This document shows, one piece after another, positions 1-7,543 of a stretch of 64,000 bases of DNA; positions within the stretch are counted from its first letter, which is position 1; each line of letters begins with the position of its first letter. This stretch comes from JALZAI01 sp038212215 (lineage in GTDB: Bacteria; Actinomycetota; Actinomycetes; Mycobacteriales; Jatrophihabitantaceae), in the NCBI GenBank assembly GCA_038212215.1, contig JBBQUT010000019.1, forward strand, positions 1 through 64,000, in the 5' to 3' direction. The notes beneath the pieces are model-generated. The model did not search any database, was not told the origin of the DNA, and saw nothing but the letters and a program-made list of their open reading frames with translations. The translations under genes were made by a program, and so were the position numbers.

Positions 1-1
1 C

Positions 2-295
2 GGTGTCGCGTGGGAATTCGGTGACGGGGTCACCGACTCCACGACTAGCCCGGAGCCGGCGTACCGGGCGAGCGATCCGTGCGACACGGTGCATTGCGCC
101 GGTTACTACAGCCATATCTATTCCGTCACGGGCACCCCGACGATCAGTGCGAGCATCATGTGGAGCGGCGAGTACCGCCTGGACCGGGGGCCCTGGCTGA
201 GGATCCCGGGCACCGTCACCGCGCCGGCGGCGCCGATCACGATCACCGTGCACCAGGCTCGGGGCATCCTTGTCCCGAACCCTGGTCAGCACTGA
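2..295 (+). CDS. C-terminal part of a secreted PKD-domain-like protein (5' end outside window)
   Basis: The frame is open from the window edge to a TGA at 293-295, giving the last 97 residues of a longer protein. The fragment begins with GVAWEFGDG, the turn signature of PKD-type beta-sandwich domains. A Cys-Ala-Gly-Tyr-Tyr-Ser-His stretch and alternating hydrophobic strands follow, ending in ITVHQARGILVPNP. Such domains are common at the C-terminus of exported actinobacterial proteins of unknown role. The start, any signal peptide and the rest of the architecture lie upstream and cannot be seen. The PKD assignment rests on one motif. Confidence 0.5.
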   Translation, partial: GVAWEFGDGVTDSTTSPEPAYRASDPCDTVHCAGYYSHIYSVTGTPTISASIMWSGEYRLDRGPWLRIPGTVTAPAAPITITVHQARGILVPNPGQH

Positions 296-457
296 CCGGT
301 GGTACTGCGGGCTCGGCCGTAGGCGCGTCGAGGCGGAGAATGCGGCGATGCGATGCGGTGCGTGTCGTTGCCGGCGAGTACGGTCGTCCGGTGCCGGTTC
401 GCTCTCTGGATCTGGCACGGATAAAGACAAGATCGCTAATACTGCTCGGGATTGGTC

Positions 458-493
458 TTGTAGCTGCGACGGCGGTGCGGTAGAATCGAATAC
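458..493 (+). promoter_or_regulatory. Promoter of the DUF222-HNH gene, apparently leaderless
   Basis: A -35-like TTGTAG (458-463) and a -10 hexamer TAGAAT (481-486) are separated by 17 bp. The ATG of the next gene begins 7 bp after the -10 box, so the predicted transcription start coincides with the start codon. No Shine-Dalgarno sequence is present. Leaderless mRNAs are common in actinobacteria. The same block recurs, inverted and slightly diverged, near 50736-50798. Confidence 0.6.
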
Positions 494-2029
494 ATGGTCG
501 AGACGGTGGTGGACTCGCTGGCTCCCTCCGTGTTCGAGTCCACTGTCGGGGCGGAGCGGGCCGCCGCGTACGCCCGGTTGCACGCCGCGCTGGATGACCT
601 GGACGGTTTAGGGATGGATCCGTGCAGTGACGAGGAAATCCTGACCGACTGGCGCGAACGGGAACGGCTGCGGCGCCGGTTGGCTGCCGGTGAGCACGCG
701 ATCATCACCCAGGTCGAGACCCGCTCGCTGCCCTACCGGCACGGTGCCCGCTCGGCGGCGGTGTTCGCCAGCCAGCTGTTACGGATCAGTCCCGGTGAGG
801 CGCATGCCCGGGTGCGGGCGGCGGCAGCGTTAGGCCCACGGCGCACCGTCACCGGGCTGGTGGTGGCGCCGTTGTTCGCGGCGGTCGCCGCCGCGCAAGC
901 CGACGGCACGATTTCGCAGCAGCATGCGCAGGTGATCGTGAGCGCTGTGCAGAAGCTGCCCGCCACGATCCGTCACGACCTGCACGCCACCGTGGAGCAG
1001 ATCCTGCTCGACGTCGCCCGCGAACAGCACCCCCGCTTCCTCGAGCAGCACGCCACCGAACTGGGCGCCTACCTCGACCCCGACACAATGGGCCGTGCGC
1101 ACGCCTACCGCGACAAGCACCGCGACCTACGCCTCACCCGCCGCCCCGACGGATCCGCGCACCTGACCGGGGACCTCACCCCCGAATGCGCCGAACACCT
1201 ACACACCCACCTCGACGCCCTCACCCGCCCCCGACCCACCACACCCGGCCACTCCGACCCCAGCACCACCGGCACCGACAGCCGCGATAGCGGAACCGGC
1301 GCCGACAGCGACAGTGGCGATGCCGACACCGACGCGAGCGGCCGCGATACCCGCACCGCGGGGCAGCGTCGCCATGACGCGCTGCTCGACATCCTGAAAA
1401 TGGTGGAACGCGCCGAGCAACTCCCCAACGCCGGCGGCATCAGCACCACGATCCTGCTCACCATGGACGCCGACACCTACGCCAGCACCAGCAGCAGCAG
1501 CAGCGCCACCAACGCCGGGTTCGGCAGCAGCGGCGTCACCCGCGACACCGCTCTGTTCCCGAGCCCGTACGACCCGTCCACCACCACCGGCACAGCGACC
1601 CCGCCCGCGATGGCGCGCACCGGGCATGGCTACCTCGTGCCCGCGCACCTCGCGAAACGCTGGGCCGGCGGCGACACCCGCATCATCGCCGTGCTGCTCT
1701 CCACAACGAAAGCAATCACCGCCTACTCCAGCACCCAACGCATCTTCACCGAACAACAGCGTCTCGCGCTCATCGCCCGGGATCTGGGCTGCAGCTTTCC
1801 AGGCTGCGACGCCCCACCAGCCTGGTGCCAAACCCACCACATCACCGAGCACCGCCACAGCGGGCGCACCAGCGTCGATAACGGCACCCTGCTCTGCGGA
1901 CACCACCACCGCACCTTTCAACAACACGACTGGCACTGCATCATGACCAACGGCCGACCCCACTGGGTGCCACCAGCATGGATCGACCCCAATGCCGTTC
2001 AGTTATGCGAGGAACGTTCCGACCGATAG
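494..2029 (+). CDS. DUF222 / HNH endonuclease-signature protein (13E12-repeat type), C-terminus altered by IS insertion
   Basis: The 511-residue protein has an N-terminal DUF222 region (about 20-300, with conserved ERAAAYARLHAA and ISQQHAQVIV segments). A Ser/Thr/Asp-rich low-complexity linker lies around 250-290, and an HNH fold at about 430-480 has the zinc-type pattern CSFPGC, THHI, CGHHH and HDW. These proteins occur in many copies in actinobacterial genomes; a nuclease role is inferred from the HNH motif. An IS4 element entered at codon 498, so the last 13 residues (PNAVQLCEERSDR) are IS-derived. Skipping the IS from 1987 to 3603 restores a normal tail, PSRTPRLNTRHR. The HNH core is intact, so function may survive. 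Confidence 0.85.
   Translation: MVETVVDSLAPSVFESTVGAERAAAYARLHAALDDLDGLGMDPCSDEEILTDWRERERLRRRLAAGEHAIITQVETRSLPYRHGARSAAVFASQLLRISPGEAHARVRAAAALGPRRTVTGLVVAPLFAAVAAAQADGTISQQHAQVIVSAVQKLPATIRHDLHATVEQILLDVAREQHPRFLEQHATELGAYLDPDTMGRAHAYRDKHRDLRLTRRPDGSAHLTGDLTPECAEHLHTHLDALTRPRPTTPGHSDPSTTGTDSRDSGTGADSDSGDADTDASGRDTRTAGQRRHDALLDILKMVERAEQLPNAGGISTTILLTMDADTYASTSSSSSATNAGFGSSGVTRDTALFPSPYDPSTTTGTATPPAMARTGHGYLVPAHLAKRWAGGDTRIIAVLLSTTKAITAYSSTQRIFTEQQRLALIARDLGCSFPGCDAPPAWCQTHHITEHRHSGRTSVDNGTLLCGHHHRTFQQHDWHCIMTNGRPHWVPPAWIDPNAVQLCEERSDR
1988..2009 (+). repeat. Left terminal inverted repeat of the IS4 element
   Basis: 22 bp, starting CCCAATGCCGTTCAGTTAT. It is the exact reverse complement of 3575-3596. 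The outer end abuts the ATCGAC target duplication at 1982-1987. Confidence 0.9.
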
Positions 2030-2092
2030 AATTGCCGAGTAATTGGGCATCAAATTTGGTGGGCGTGTATTGTTTAGGGCTTCTGCTTTGAT

Positions 2093-3424
2093 TTGACACG
2101 CGCGTTGAAATGCGGGTTCAGGCTGGTGCCGGACGATATTTTCTCTGTCATGAGTGATGGCATGCCGTCGGGGGACGATTCGGTTCGTTTGACCGACCGG
2201 ATCGGTGTCGGCGTGCTGACGAGGCTGATCAATCGTGATCTTGTCGATGAGATCTTGGCTGAGACCGGACGGACCGAGCAGCGGCGACGGTTACTTCCGG
2301 CGCGGGTCGTGGTGTATTACGTGCTGGCTCTGTGTCTGTTCTTCGGTGATGCCTATGAAGAGGTGATGCGGAAACTCGTCGGCGGCCTGCAGTTCCTGCG
2401 GTCCTGGGATTGCGGTTGGTCGATACCGACAGCGAGCGCTTTGTGTCAAGCACGCCAGAGGCTCGGTGAGACACCCTTGCAGGTTCTCTTCGACCGGATC
2501 GCCAAGCCGATGACCGCGCCGGGCGGCGGATCGGGTTGGTTCCGGTCGTGGCGGCTGATGGCTTTTGACGGCGTGATGCTCGACTTGCCCGACACCGCGG
2601 CCAACACCGAGCAGTTCGGCCGCTCCGGTAACGCGATCGCCGACGGACCCTTCCCGCAGGCCCGAGTGCTCGCCCTGGCCGAATGCGGCAGCCGCGCTGT
2701 CGTCGCCGCGCGAATCGGCGCCTGCCACGCCGGTGAACGCGAACTCGCCAGAGACCTCATCGACCACCTTGACGAACGCATGCTGGTCATGGCTGACCGA
2801 GGTTTCTACAGCTACGACTTCTGGAAACAGGTTCGTGGCAGCGGTGCGCAGTTGCTCTGGCGGATAAAGCTCCAGACCGATCTACCGGTATATGAAATGC
2901 TGCCCGACGGCTCCTACCTGTCTTCGCTCGCCCCGAAATCGATGCGCAGCGACATCGCCCGCGGAAAAGGCCGGCGGATCGAGAAATATGAGATACCGGT
3001 CCGCGTCGTGGACTACACCATCACCAACCGTGGATCAGCAGAATCAGACGAACCAGAAACAATCCGTCTCGTCACCTCCATTACCGATCACGAATTGGCA
3101 CCGGCAGCAGAACTGGCAGCGCTCTACCACCAACGGTGGGAGATCGAACTTGCCTTTGACGAGATCCAGACCCACCAAATGGGCCGACCCCGTGTCCTGC
3201 GCTCCCGCTCACCAGAAATGGTCCGCCAAGAGATCTGGGCACTGCTCCTGACCCACTACGCAATCCGACATCTGATGCACGAGGCCGCCGATGACAGCCC
3301 GGACTACGACCTCGACCGGATCTCCTTCATGCGCAGCCTACGCATCGCCCGCCGCCAGGTCACCGACCAGGCGGCGTTTTCCCCCCACAACACTCGACAA
3401 GGCGACGCGGGCAGCCCGGGCTGA
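2093..3424 (+). CDS. IS4-family DDE transposase, frameshifted near the 3' end
   Basis: This is an IS4-type transposase. The catalytic DDE triad is recognisable: Asp in MAFDGVMLDLPDT (near residue 158), Asp in MADRGFYSYD (near 234) and Glu in the YHQRWEIELAFDE signature (near 349). The listed start is a TTG at 2093; an ATG at 2150 is an alternative. The current frame ends in SPHNTRQGDAGSPG after a run of six C (3381-3386). With five C the frame would read AAFSPTTLDKATRAARAETV and continue to 3581 with the expected basic, Pro/Arg-rich IS4 tail. The element is therefore either inactivated, mis-sequenced in the homopolymer, or dependent on ribosomal frameshifting. Confidence 0.85.
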   Translation: MTRALKCGFRLVPDDIFSVMSDGMPSGDDSVRLTDRIGVGVLTRLINRDLVDEILAETGRTEQRRRLLPARVVVYYVLALCLFFGDAYEEVMRKLVGGLQFLRSWDCGWSIPTASALCQARQRLGETPLQVLFDRIAKPMTAPGGGSGWFRSWRLMAFDGVMLDLPDTAANTEQFGRSGNAIADGPFPQARVLALAECGSRAVVAARIGACHAGERELARDLIDHLDERMLVMADRGFYSYDFWKQVRGSGAQLLWRIKLQTDLPVYEMLPDGSYLSSLAPKSMRSDIARGKGRRIEKYEIPVRVVDYTITNRGSAESDEPETIRLVTSITDHELAPAAELAALYHQRWEIELAFDEIQTHQMGRPRVLRSRSPEMVRQEIWALLLTHYAIRHLMHEAADDSPDYDLDRISFMRSLRIARRQVTDQAAFSPHNTRQGDAGSPG

Positions 3425-3581
3425 AACCGTCCGCCACCTCAACCCGCCACGACGTCAACGCAGCTGCCCGCGCGCCGTCAAACGCACCAGGATCAAGTGC
3501 CAACGGATCAAACGAGCCAACGAACGCAACGTCCACCACCCCGAACCAACATCAATCCAGCTCCTTCACCGCACCGCATAA
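3387..3581 (+). pseudogene. Displaced C-terminal segment of the IS4 transposase
   Basis: In the frame shifted by one base relative to the transposase, the sequence reads TTLDKATRAARAETVRHLNP, then a basic stretch (RRQRSCPRAVKR) and a TAA at 3579-3581, just inside the right inverted repeat. This matches the usual C-terminal character of IS4 transposases and has no start of its own. Confidence 0.7.
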
Positions 3582-3596
3582 CTGAACGGCATTGGG
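3575..3596 (-). repeat. Right terminal inverted repeat of the IS4 element
   Basis: 22 bp, the exact reverse complement of 1988-2009. It is followed directly by the second ATCGAC copy (3597-3602). Confidence 0.9.
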
Positions 3597-3602
3597 ATCG
3601 AC

Positions 3603-3641
3603 CCGTCACGCACCCCACGCCTCAACACCAGACACCGATAA
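3603..3641 (+). pseudogene. Severed 3' end of the DUF222-HNH gene
   Basis: Joined in frame to codon ATC-GAC at 1982-1987, this stretch encodes PSRTPRLNTRHR followed by TAA (3639-3641). Together with the upstream WID it gives WIDPSRTPRLNTRHR, the type of tail usual for DUF222-HNH proteins. It shows that the IS4 insertion happened within this gene and that the original stop codon survives on the far side. Confidence 0.85.
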
Positions 3642-4188
3642 ACTACCGAAACTGGAACGCAAGAATCGGAAGTCATCGAAAGGAAGCGACCGTCCCTGTC
3701 CCCGCGCTGAGACATCAGCAATGCGCGAGCGCCGCGCTGCCAGCGGGAAACCTGTTCACGGCATCATTGCGCCGCGTATTGACGAACACCTATCAATGAC
3801 AATCCGCGACACTATTCATGGAAACCTCTGGCTGAATGTGCAGCATATGATATTCCGCGCAGGTTCGGACGTGGGTGGAATTCAAGGCGGCAAGCCGGCG
3901 AGCAAGAGTGCGACCGGCAGGGTTTGTTGGCTATTGACCGCATTCTGCTCGCAGCGACCGGCCACGGCACACTCGCCATTCGCATCCGGTCGTGTGACCA
4001 GTGGCAGGCTGAGAGCGCGCTGGTGCCACACGCCGACTCGGTGCTGATATGGACATTGCGAGGTGCTCGACCATCGAGGCCAGTCAGTGCTGCAGAAATT
4101 CCCACACTAGGACAACTGCCGCCTCTCATCGGACGACGCATCCGCCCTCTGCCGAAAACTGTCTGAGGCCGCTGACATCATCGAGACC
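3642..4188. other. 547-bp stretch without a convincing gene; possible HD-domain gene remnant
   Basis: GC content is visibly lower here than in neighbouring genes. The only protein-like trace is a plus-strand ATG at 3796 that reads MTIRDTIHGNLWLNVQH. The IRDxIHG pattern resembles the N-terminus of HD-domain phosphohydrolases (IRDPIHGxI), but the similarity stops after about 20 codons and the frame ends at 4047. No promoter or repeat beyond this was recognised. Confidence 0.3.
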
Positions 4189-6261
4189 GTGACCACGACC
4201 GACCTGCGAACCGCCGCGCAGCAGCACCTGACCCGCCTCGCGGGCCCGGCTGCGGTACTGCGCGAAGACCAATGGACCGCGATCGAGGCGCTCGTCGCCC
4301 AGCGTCGCAAGGTTGTCGTCATCCAGCGAACGGGCTGGGGTAAGTCGGCGGTCTACTGGATCGCGGCCGGGCTACGCCGCGCGCAGGGTGCTGGGCCGAC
4401 ACTGGTCATCTCGCCGCTGCTTGCGCTGATGCGCGACCAGGTAGCGGCGGCGCAGCGGTCCGGACTGTCGGCTGTCACGCTCAACAGCGCCAATATTGAG
4501 AGCTGGTCGCAGATCGAGGCGCAGCTCGCCGCCGACAGCGTCGACGTACTGCTCATCTCGCCCGAACGGCTGAACTCCCTGAGCTTTCGCGCGCGCGTGC
4601 TCGCCCACCTCGCACCGCGCATCGGGCTACTCGTCGTCGACGAGGCGCACTGCGTCTCGGACTGGGGGTCGGACTTCCGGCCTGACTACCGCCGGATCGC
4701 CGACGTCCTCGCCGGCCTCGCCGAAGGCACGCCGGTGCTGGCAACGACGGCAACGGCCAATGATCGGGTGACGACCGACATCGCCGCCCAACTCGGCACT
4801 GACACCCTCACGCTGCGGGGCTCGCTCGACCGGGAAAGCCTGCGCCTCTCGGTCGTCCGCACTCCTGATCTGCCCACGGCTTATGCCTGGATCGCCGACG
4901 CCCTTGCCGGCGCGGATCTCCCTGGTTCCGGACTGATCTACACGCTCACCGTTGCGTGGACGACGCAACTCGCGGACTTCCTGCGGGCGCAAGGGCACAA
5001 GGTGGCCGCCTACTCGGGGGCTACGCCCACCGACGAACGCGCCGACATCGAGCGCCGCCTGCTTGCGCATGAGTTGCGAGCCGTCGTTGCCACCTCGGCG
5101 CTGGGCATGGGCCTGGACCATCCGACCCTCGGCTTCGTCATGAACCTCGGCGCCCCACCCTCCCCCATCGCTTACTACCAGCAGGTCGGACGGGCGGGTC
5201 GAGCTCTGGACATTGCGCAGGCCGTGCTGCTGCCCACCAGCGCCGACGAGAAGATCTGGGAGTACTTCGACTCCACGTCCTTTCCGCCCGAACGCCAGGT
5301 GCGCAAAGTCCTCGACGTGCTGGACGGCACGGGAACGCCGATGACCCTGCCCAAGCTGGAGGCCGAGGCAGAGCTCCGCCGGGGCCGGCTGGAGGCGATG
5401 TTGAAGGTCCTCGACGTCGAGGGTGCCGTCGACCGGGTCGACGGCGGGTGGGCAGCGACCGGAATGAAATGGCGCTATGACAGCGCGCGCTATAGCGCAA
5501 TTGCCGCCGCCCGACACCGCGAACAGCGCTCGATGCTGAGCTACGAGCAGGCACGCAGCTGCCTCATGCAACAACTGCGCCACGAGCTCGACGACAGGAG
5601 CGGCGCCGACTGCGGGCGCTGCTTCGCTTGTACCGGGCGCCTGCCATACCCTGAGCTGCAACCCGACGCCGACACGATCGCGGCGGCGAGGCAACACCTG
5701 CGCACGCAGACTGTCGTTATCGAGCCGCGCAAGATGTGGCCGTCGGGCGCGGCCCGGCGTGGGCGGATCGCCGCGGACCTGCGCGCTGAACCGGGGCGTG
5801 CGCTCGCACTCGCACAGGATGCGGCCTGGCTCGACGAGGTGACTGCAGCGCTGCGCGCCGACCAGCCAGTGACCTCCGAGCTTTTCGACGGGCTGGTGCA
5901 GACCCTGTCGCGATGGGGCTGGCCGCGTGGCCGGCCGACCTGGGTCACCTGGATCCCTTCGCGCACGCACGCAACGCTGCTTGAAGATCTCGCCCAGCGA
6001 CTCGCCGCCGTCGGCCGAATGCAGATGATCCGGCCGCTGCAGGCGTCCGGCGACGGTTATCAGCGTGACGCTGCAACGAACCTCGAGTCCGCAACCGGTG
6101 CCCTGCGGCGGCTGAGCACGACCGGCACCGTCGACCCCGGCCCGGCACTGCTGCTCGACGACGTCGTGCGCAGCGGCTTCACCATGACAGTCGCGACCGT
6201 GCTGCTTCGCGAAGCCGGTTCGGGGCCGGTTTATCCGCTAGTGCTGCACAAGCAGTTCTGA
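4189..6261 (+). CDS. RecQ-family ATP-dependent helicase with C-terminal phosphoribosyltransferase-like segment
   Basis: 690 residues. Superfamily 2 motifs appear in order: Walker A variant QRTGWGKS (about 45-52) in place of the usual PTGGGKS, ISPLLALMRDQ, the DEAH box VVDEAHCVSDWGSDFRPDY (about 150) typical of RecQ, TTATA, and helicase-C residues ALGMGLDHP with QVGRAGR (about 335). A Cys cluster (CGRCFACTG, about 480) looks like the RecQ zinc region. The tail has a phosphoribosyltransferase-like LLLDDVVRSGFTMTVA loop (about 665). The start is a GTG at 4189. It stands alone on this strand, and the role is presumed DNA unwinding in repair. Confidence 0.88.
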   Translation: MTTTDLRTAAQQHLTRLAGPAAVLREDQWTAIEALVAQRRKVVVIQRTGWGKSAVYWIAAGLRRAQGAGPTLVISPLLALMRDQVAAAQRSGLSAVTLNSANIESWSQIEAQLAADSVDVLLISPERLNSLSFRARVLAHLAPRIGLLVVDEAHCVSDWGSDFRPDYRRIADVLAGLAEGTPVLATTATANDRVTTDIAAQLGTDTLTLRGSLDRESLRLSVVRTPDLPTAYAWIADALAGADLPGSGLIYTLTVAWTTQLADFLRAQGHKVAAYSGATPTDERADIERRLLAHELRAVVATSALGMGLDHPTLGFVMNLGAPPSPIAYYQQVGRAGRALDIAQAVLLPTSADEKIWEYFDSTSFPPERQVRKVLDVLDGTGTPMTLPKLEAEAELRRGRLEAMLKVLDVEGAVDRVDGGWAATGMKWRYDSARYSAIAAARHREQRSMLSYEQARSCLMQQLRHELDDRSGADCGRCFACTGRLPYPELQPDADTIAAARQHLRTQTVVIEPRKMWPSGAARRGRIAADLRAEPGRALALAQDAAWLDEVTAALRADQPVTSELFDGLVQTLSRWGWPRGRPTWVTWIPSRTHATLLEDLAQRLAAVGRMQMIRPLQASGDGYQRDAATNLESATGALRRLSTTGTVDPGPALLLDDVVRSGFTMTVATVLLREAGSGPVYPLVLHKQF

Positions 6262-6286
6262 GCAGTGGACGGTGTGCACCATGAAC

Positions 6287-7324
6287 CTAGGACCGGGAGT
6301 ACCTGCCGACCCAAGCCGCGCGCCAAGTCTTCGGGCCGAGCAGCCCGCTGGAACGGATGCCGTTGAGCCGCTGCAACTGCCTCACCATCGCCAGCGTCTC
6401 CGGGCCGTACACGCCGGTGCCGGGAGGGAAGAAACCGCGCGCATGCATCTCGTCCTGGAACGCTTTGATGATCGGATCGTGGTCTCCGAAGCGGAAGGAC
6501 TGAGTACCAGGGAACGCCGGGACTCCACTTGCGGGCGCTGTGACCGGCAGCCAATACCTGCCGACGAAGGCAGCAGCCCAGGTTTTGGGTCCCAGCCACC
6601 CGCTGCCCATCAGTCCGTTGATCAACTGGAGGCGTTTCACCATCGCCAGCGTCAGCGGGCCGTAGTGGCCATTGCCGGGCGGGAAGAAGCCACGCTTGTG
6701 CATCTGATCCTGCAAAGCCTTGATCGTCGAACTGGTGTCGCCGAGCCGGTACGACCGCGCACCTGGAAACGCGGGCACCCCGCTCGAACCAGAACCGCTG
6801 CTCGAACCAGAACCGCTGCCCGAACCAGAACCGCTGCCCGAACCAGAACCCGACGTCGGGACGTGGATGTCGCTGATCCGCCCCGACCGTGCGTCCGCAT
6901 CCTCGCGCAATCCCACGATGCCCGCGCACTGCCACGGCTGCCAACCGCGCTCGCGATACAGGATCAAAGCGCGCGCGTCCTGCTCGGCGGGGGAGGCCCG
7001 ATTCGGGAAGCCCGACCCACCGACGCTGCGCCAGGTCGAGAGGTCGAACTGATACGCGCCGTAGTGGGCGTTGCCGGTACTGATGGCGTAGTTGTTGCTC
7101 GATTCACACATCCGCAACCGGAACCAGTCGTTCGCCGATGGGTCCGCGTTCGCCGTGGAGCCGGGCAGTACCACTGTTGCGGCCACACCGGCGGCGACAA
7201 GCCCCACCAGCGCTGTGCGGCGTCGACCAGAGCGACGAACGGTCGGCGCCGGTGCGGATTCGCTCGTGGCCGCCCATTCGGTGAAGAAGGACAGCCGACT
7301 GCTGAGCTGATGATTCATTCCCAT
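6287..7324 (-). CDS. Secreted Rpf-like transglycosylase with two peptidoglycan-binding domains
   Basis: 345 residues. The chosen start is ATG at 7324, with a GAAAGG Shine-Dalgarno 10 bp upstream; the open frame extends further without a ribosome site. The N-terminus has a basic region and a hydrophobic signal segment ending PGSTANA before DPSANDWF. The next ~75 residues match the resuscitation-promoting-factor/transglycosylase-like domain (CESSNNY with the catalytic Glu, GAYQFDLSTW, WQPWQCAG). A Gly-Ser repeat linker follows, then two related domains (FGDHDPIIKAFQDEMHARG and GDTSSTIKALQDQMHKRG) resembling peptidoglycan-binding modules, each ending LGPKTW. Role: cell-wall muralytic activity linked to growth or resuscitation. 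Confidence 0.85.
   Translation of the reverse strand: MGMNHQLSSRLSFFTEWAATSESAPAPTVRRSGRRRTALVGLVAAGVAATVVLPGSTANADPSANDWFRLRMCESSNNYAISTGNAHYGAYQFDLSTWRSVGGSGFPNRASPAEQDARALILYRERGWQPWQCAGIVGLREDADARSGRISDIHVPTSGSGSGSGSGSGSGSGSSSGSGSSGVPAFPGARSYRLGDTSSTIKALQDQMHKRGFFPPGNGHYGPLTLAMVKRLQLINGLMGSGWLGPKTWAAAFVGRYWLPVTAPASGVPAFPGTQSFRFGDHDPIIKAFQDEMHARGFFPPGTGVYGPETLAMVRQLQRLNGIRSSGLLGPKTWRAAWVGRYSRS
6780..6852 (-). repeat. 18-bp tandem repeat encoding the Gly-Ser linker
   Basis: Several near-identical copies of an 18-bp unit (plus-strand GAACCAGAACCGCTGCCC) encode (Gly-Ser)n between the transglycosylase domain and the first wall-binding domain. Repeat number is likely to vary between strains by slippage. 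Confidence 0.75.
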
Positions 7325-7526
7325 CGATGTCGAACCTTTCGGGGGCGGCTCAGGATGCTCGAACCGACGTCGGCACCACGCGGTCTCGGGCGCACAAAGC
7401 GGCGTCCAGGCCGCCTCACTCGTCCCAACCGTCACACACGTCCCACAAGTGCACAACCCTTATCGAAAAAGAGACCGAGTCGTTACCGGTGTGGCGTCGC
7501 CGATTCTCCACCCGACAGTGGTAGAA

Positions 7527-7538
7527 GCCGCAAGCGGC
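7527..7538 (-). terminator. Weak hairpin downstream of the large signalling gene
   Basis: GCCGC-AA-GCGGC forms a short stem just beyond the stop codon of the kinase gene reading leftward; TTCT follows on that strand. The stem is short and there is no long T-run, so this is tentative. Confidence 0.3.
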
Positions 7539-7543
7539 CAGAC

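Larger units (their letters stand above)
1988..3596 (+). mobile_element. IS4-family insertion sequence, about 1609 bp
   Basis: The element is bounded by perfect 22-bp terminal inverted repeats (1988-2009 and 3575-3596, beginning CCCAATGCCGTTCAGTTAT). The hexamer ATCGAC directly flanks it on both sides (1982-1987 and 3597-3602), consistent with a target duplication; GGATCGAC also matches on both sides if the ends are drawn 2 bp differently. It carries one DDE transposase reading rightward, with a frameshift near its 3' end. The insertion site is inside the 3' end of a DUF222-HNH gene, and excision in silico restores that gene's conserved C-terminus. Confidence 0.9.

Noticed and set aside
4627..5970. 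Long open frame antisense to the RecQ-like gene
   Set aside because: It is a GC-skew shadow of a confident gene, with no motif or ribosome site. Similar antisense frames at 8225-9226, 10520-11488, 36544-37473 and 42192-43523 were rejected for the same reason.
7325..7543. Possible cyclic-di-AMP (ydaO-type) riboswitch ahead of the Rpf-like gene
   Set aside because: Such switches often precede rpf genes, but I could not find the conserved junction elements in the 219-bp leader. The 42-bp gap before the RipA-like gene is too short for one.
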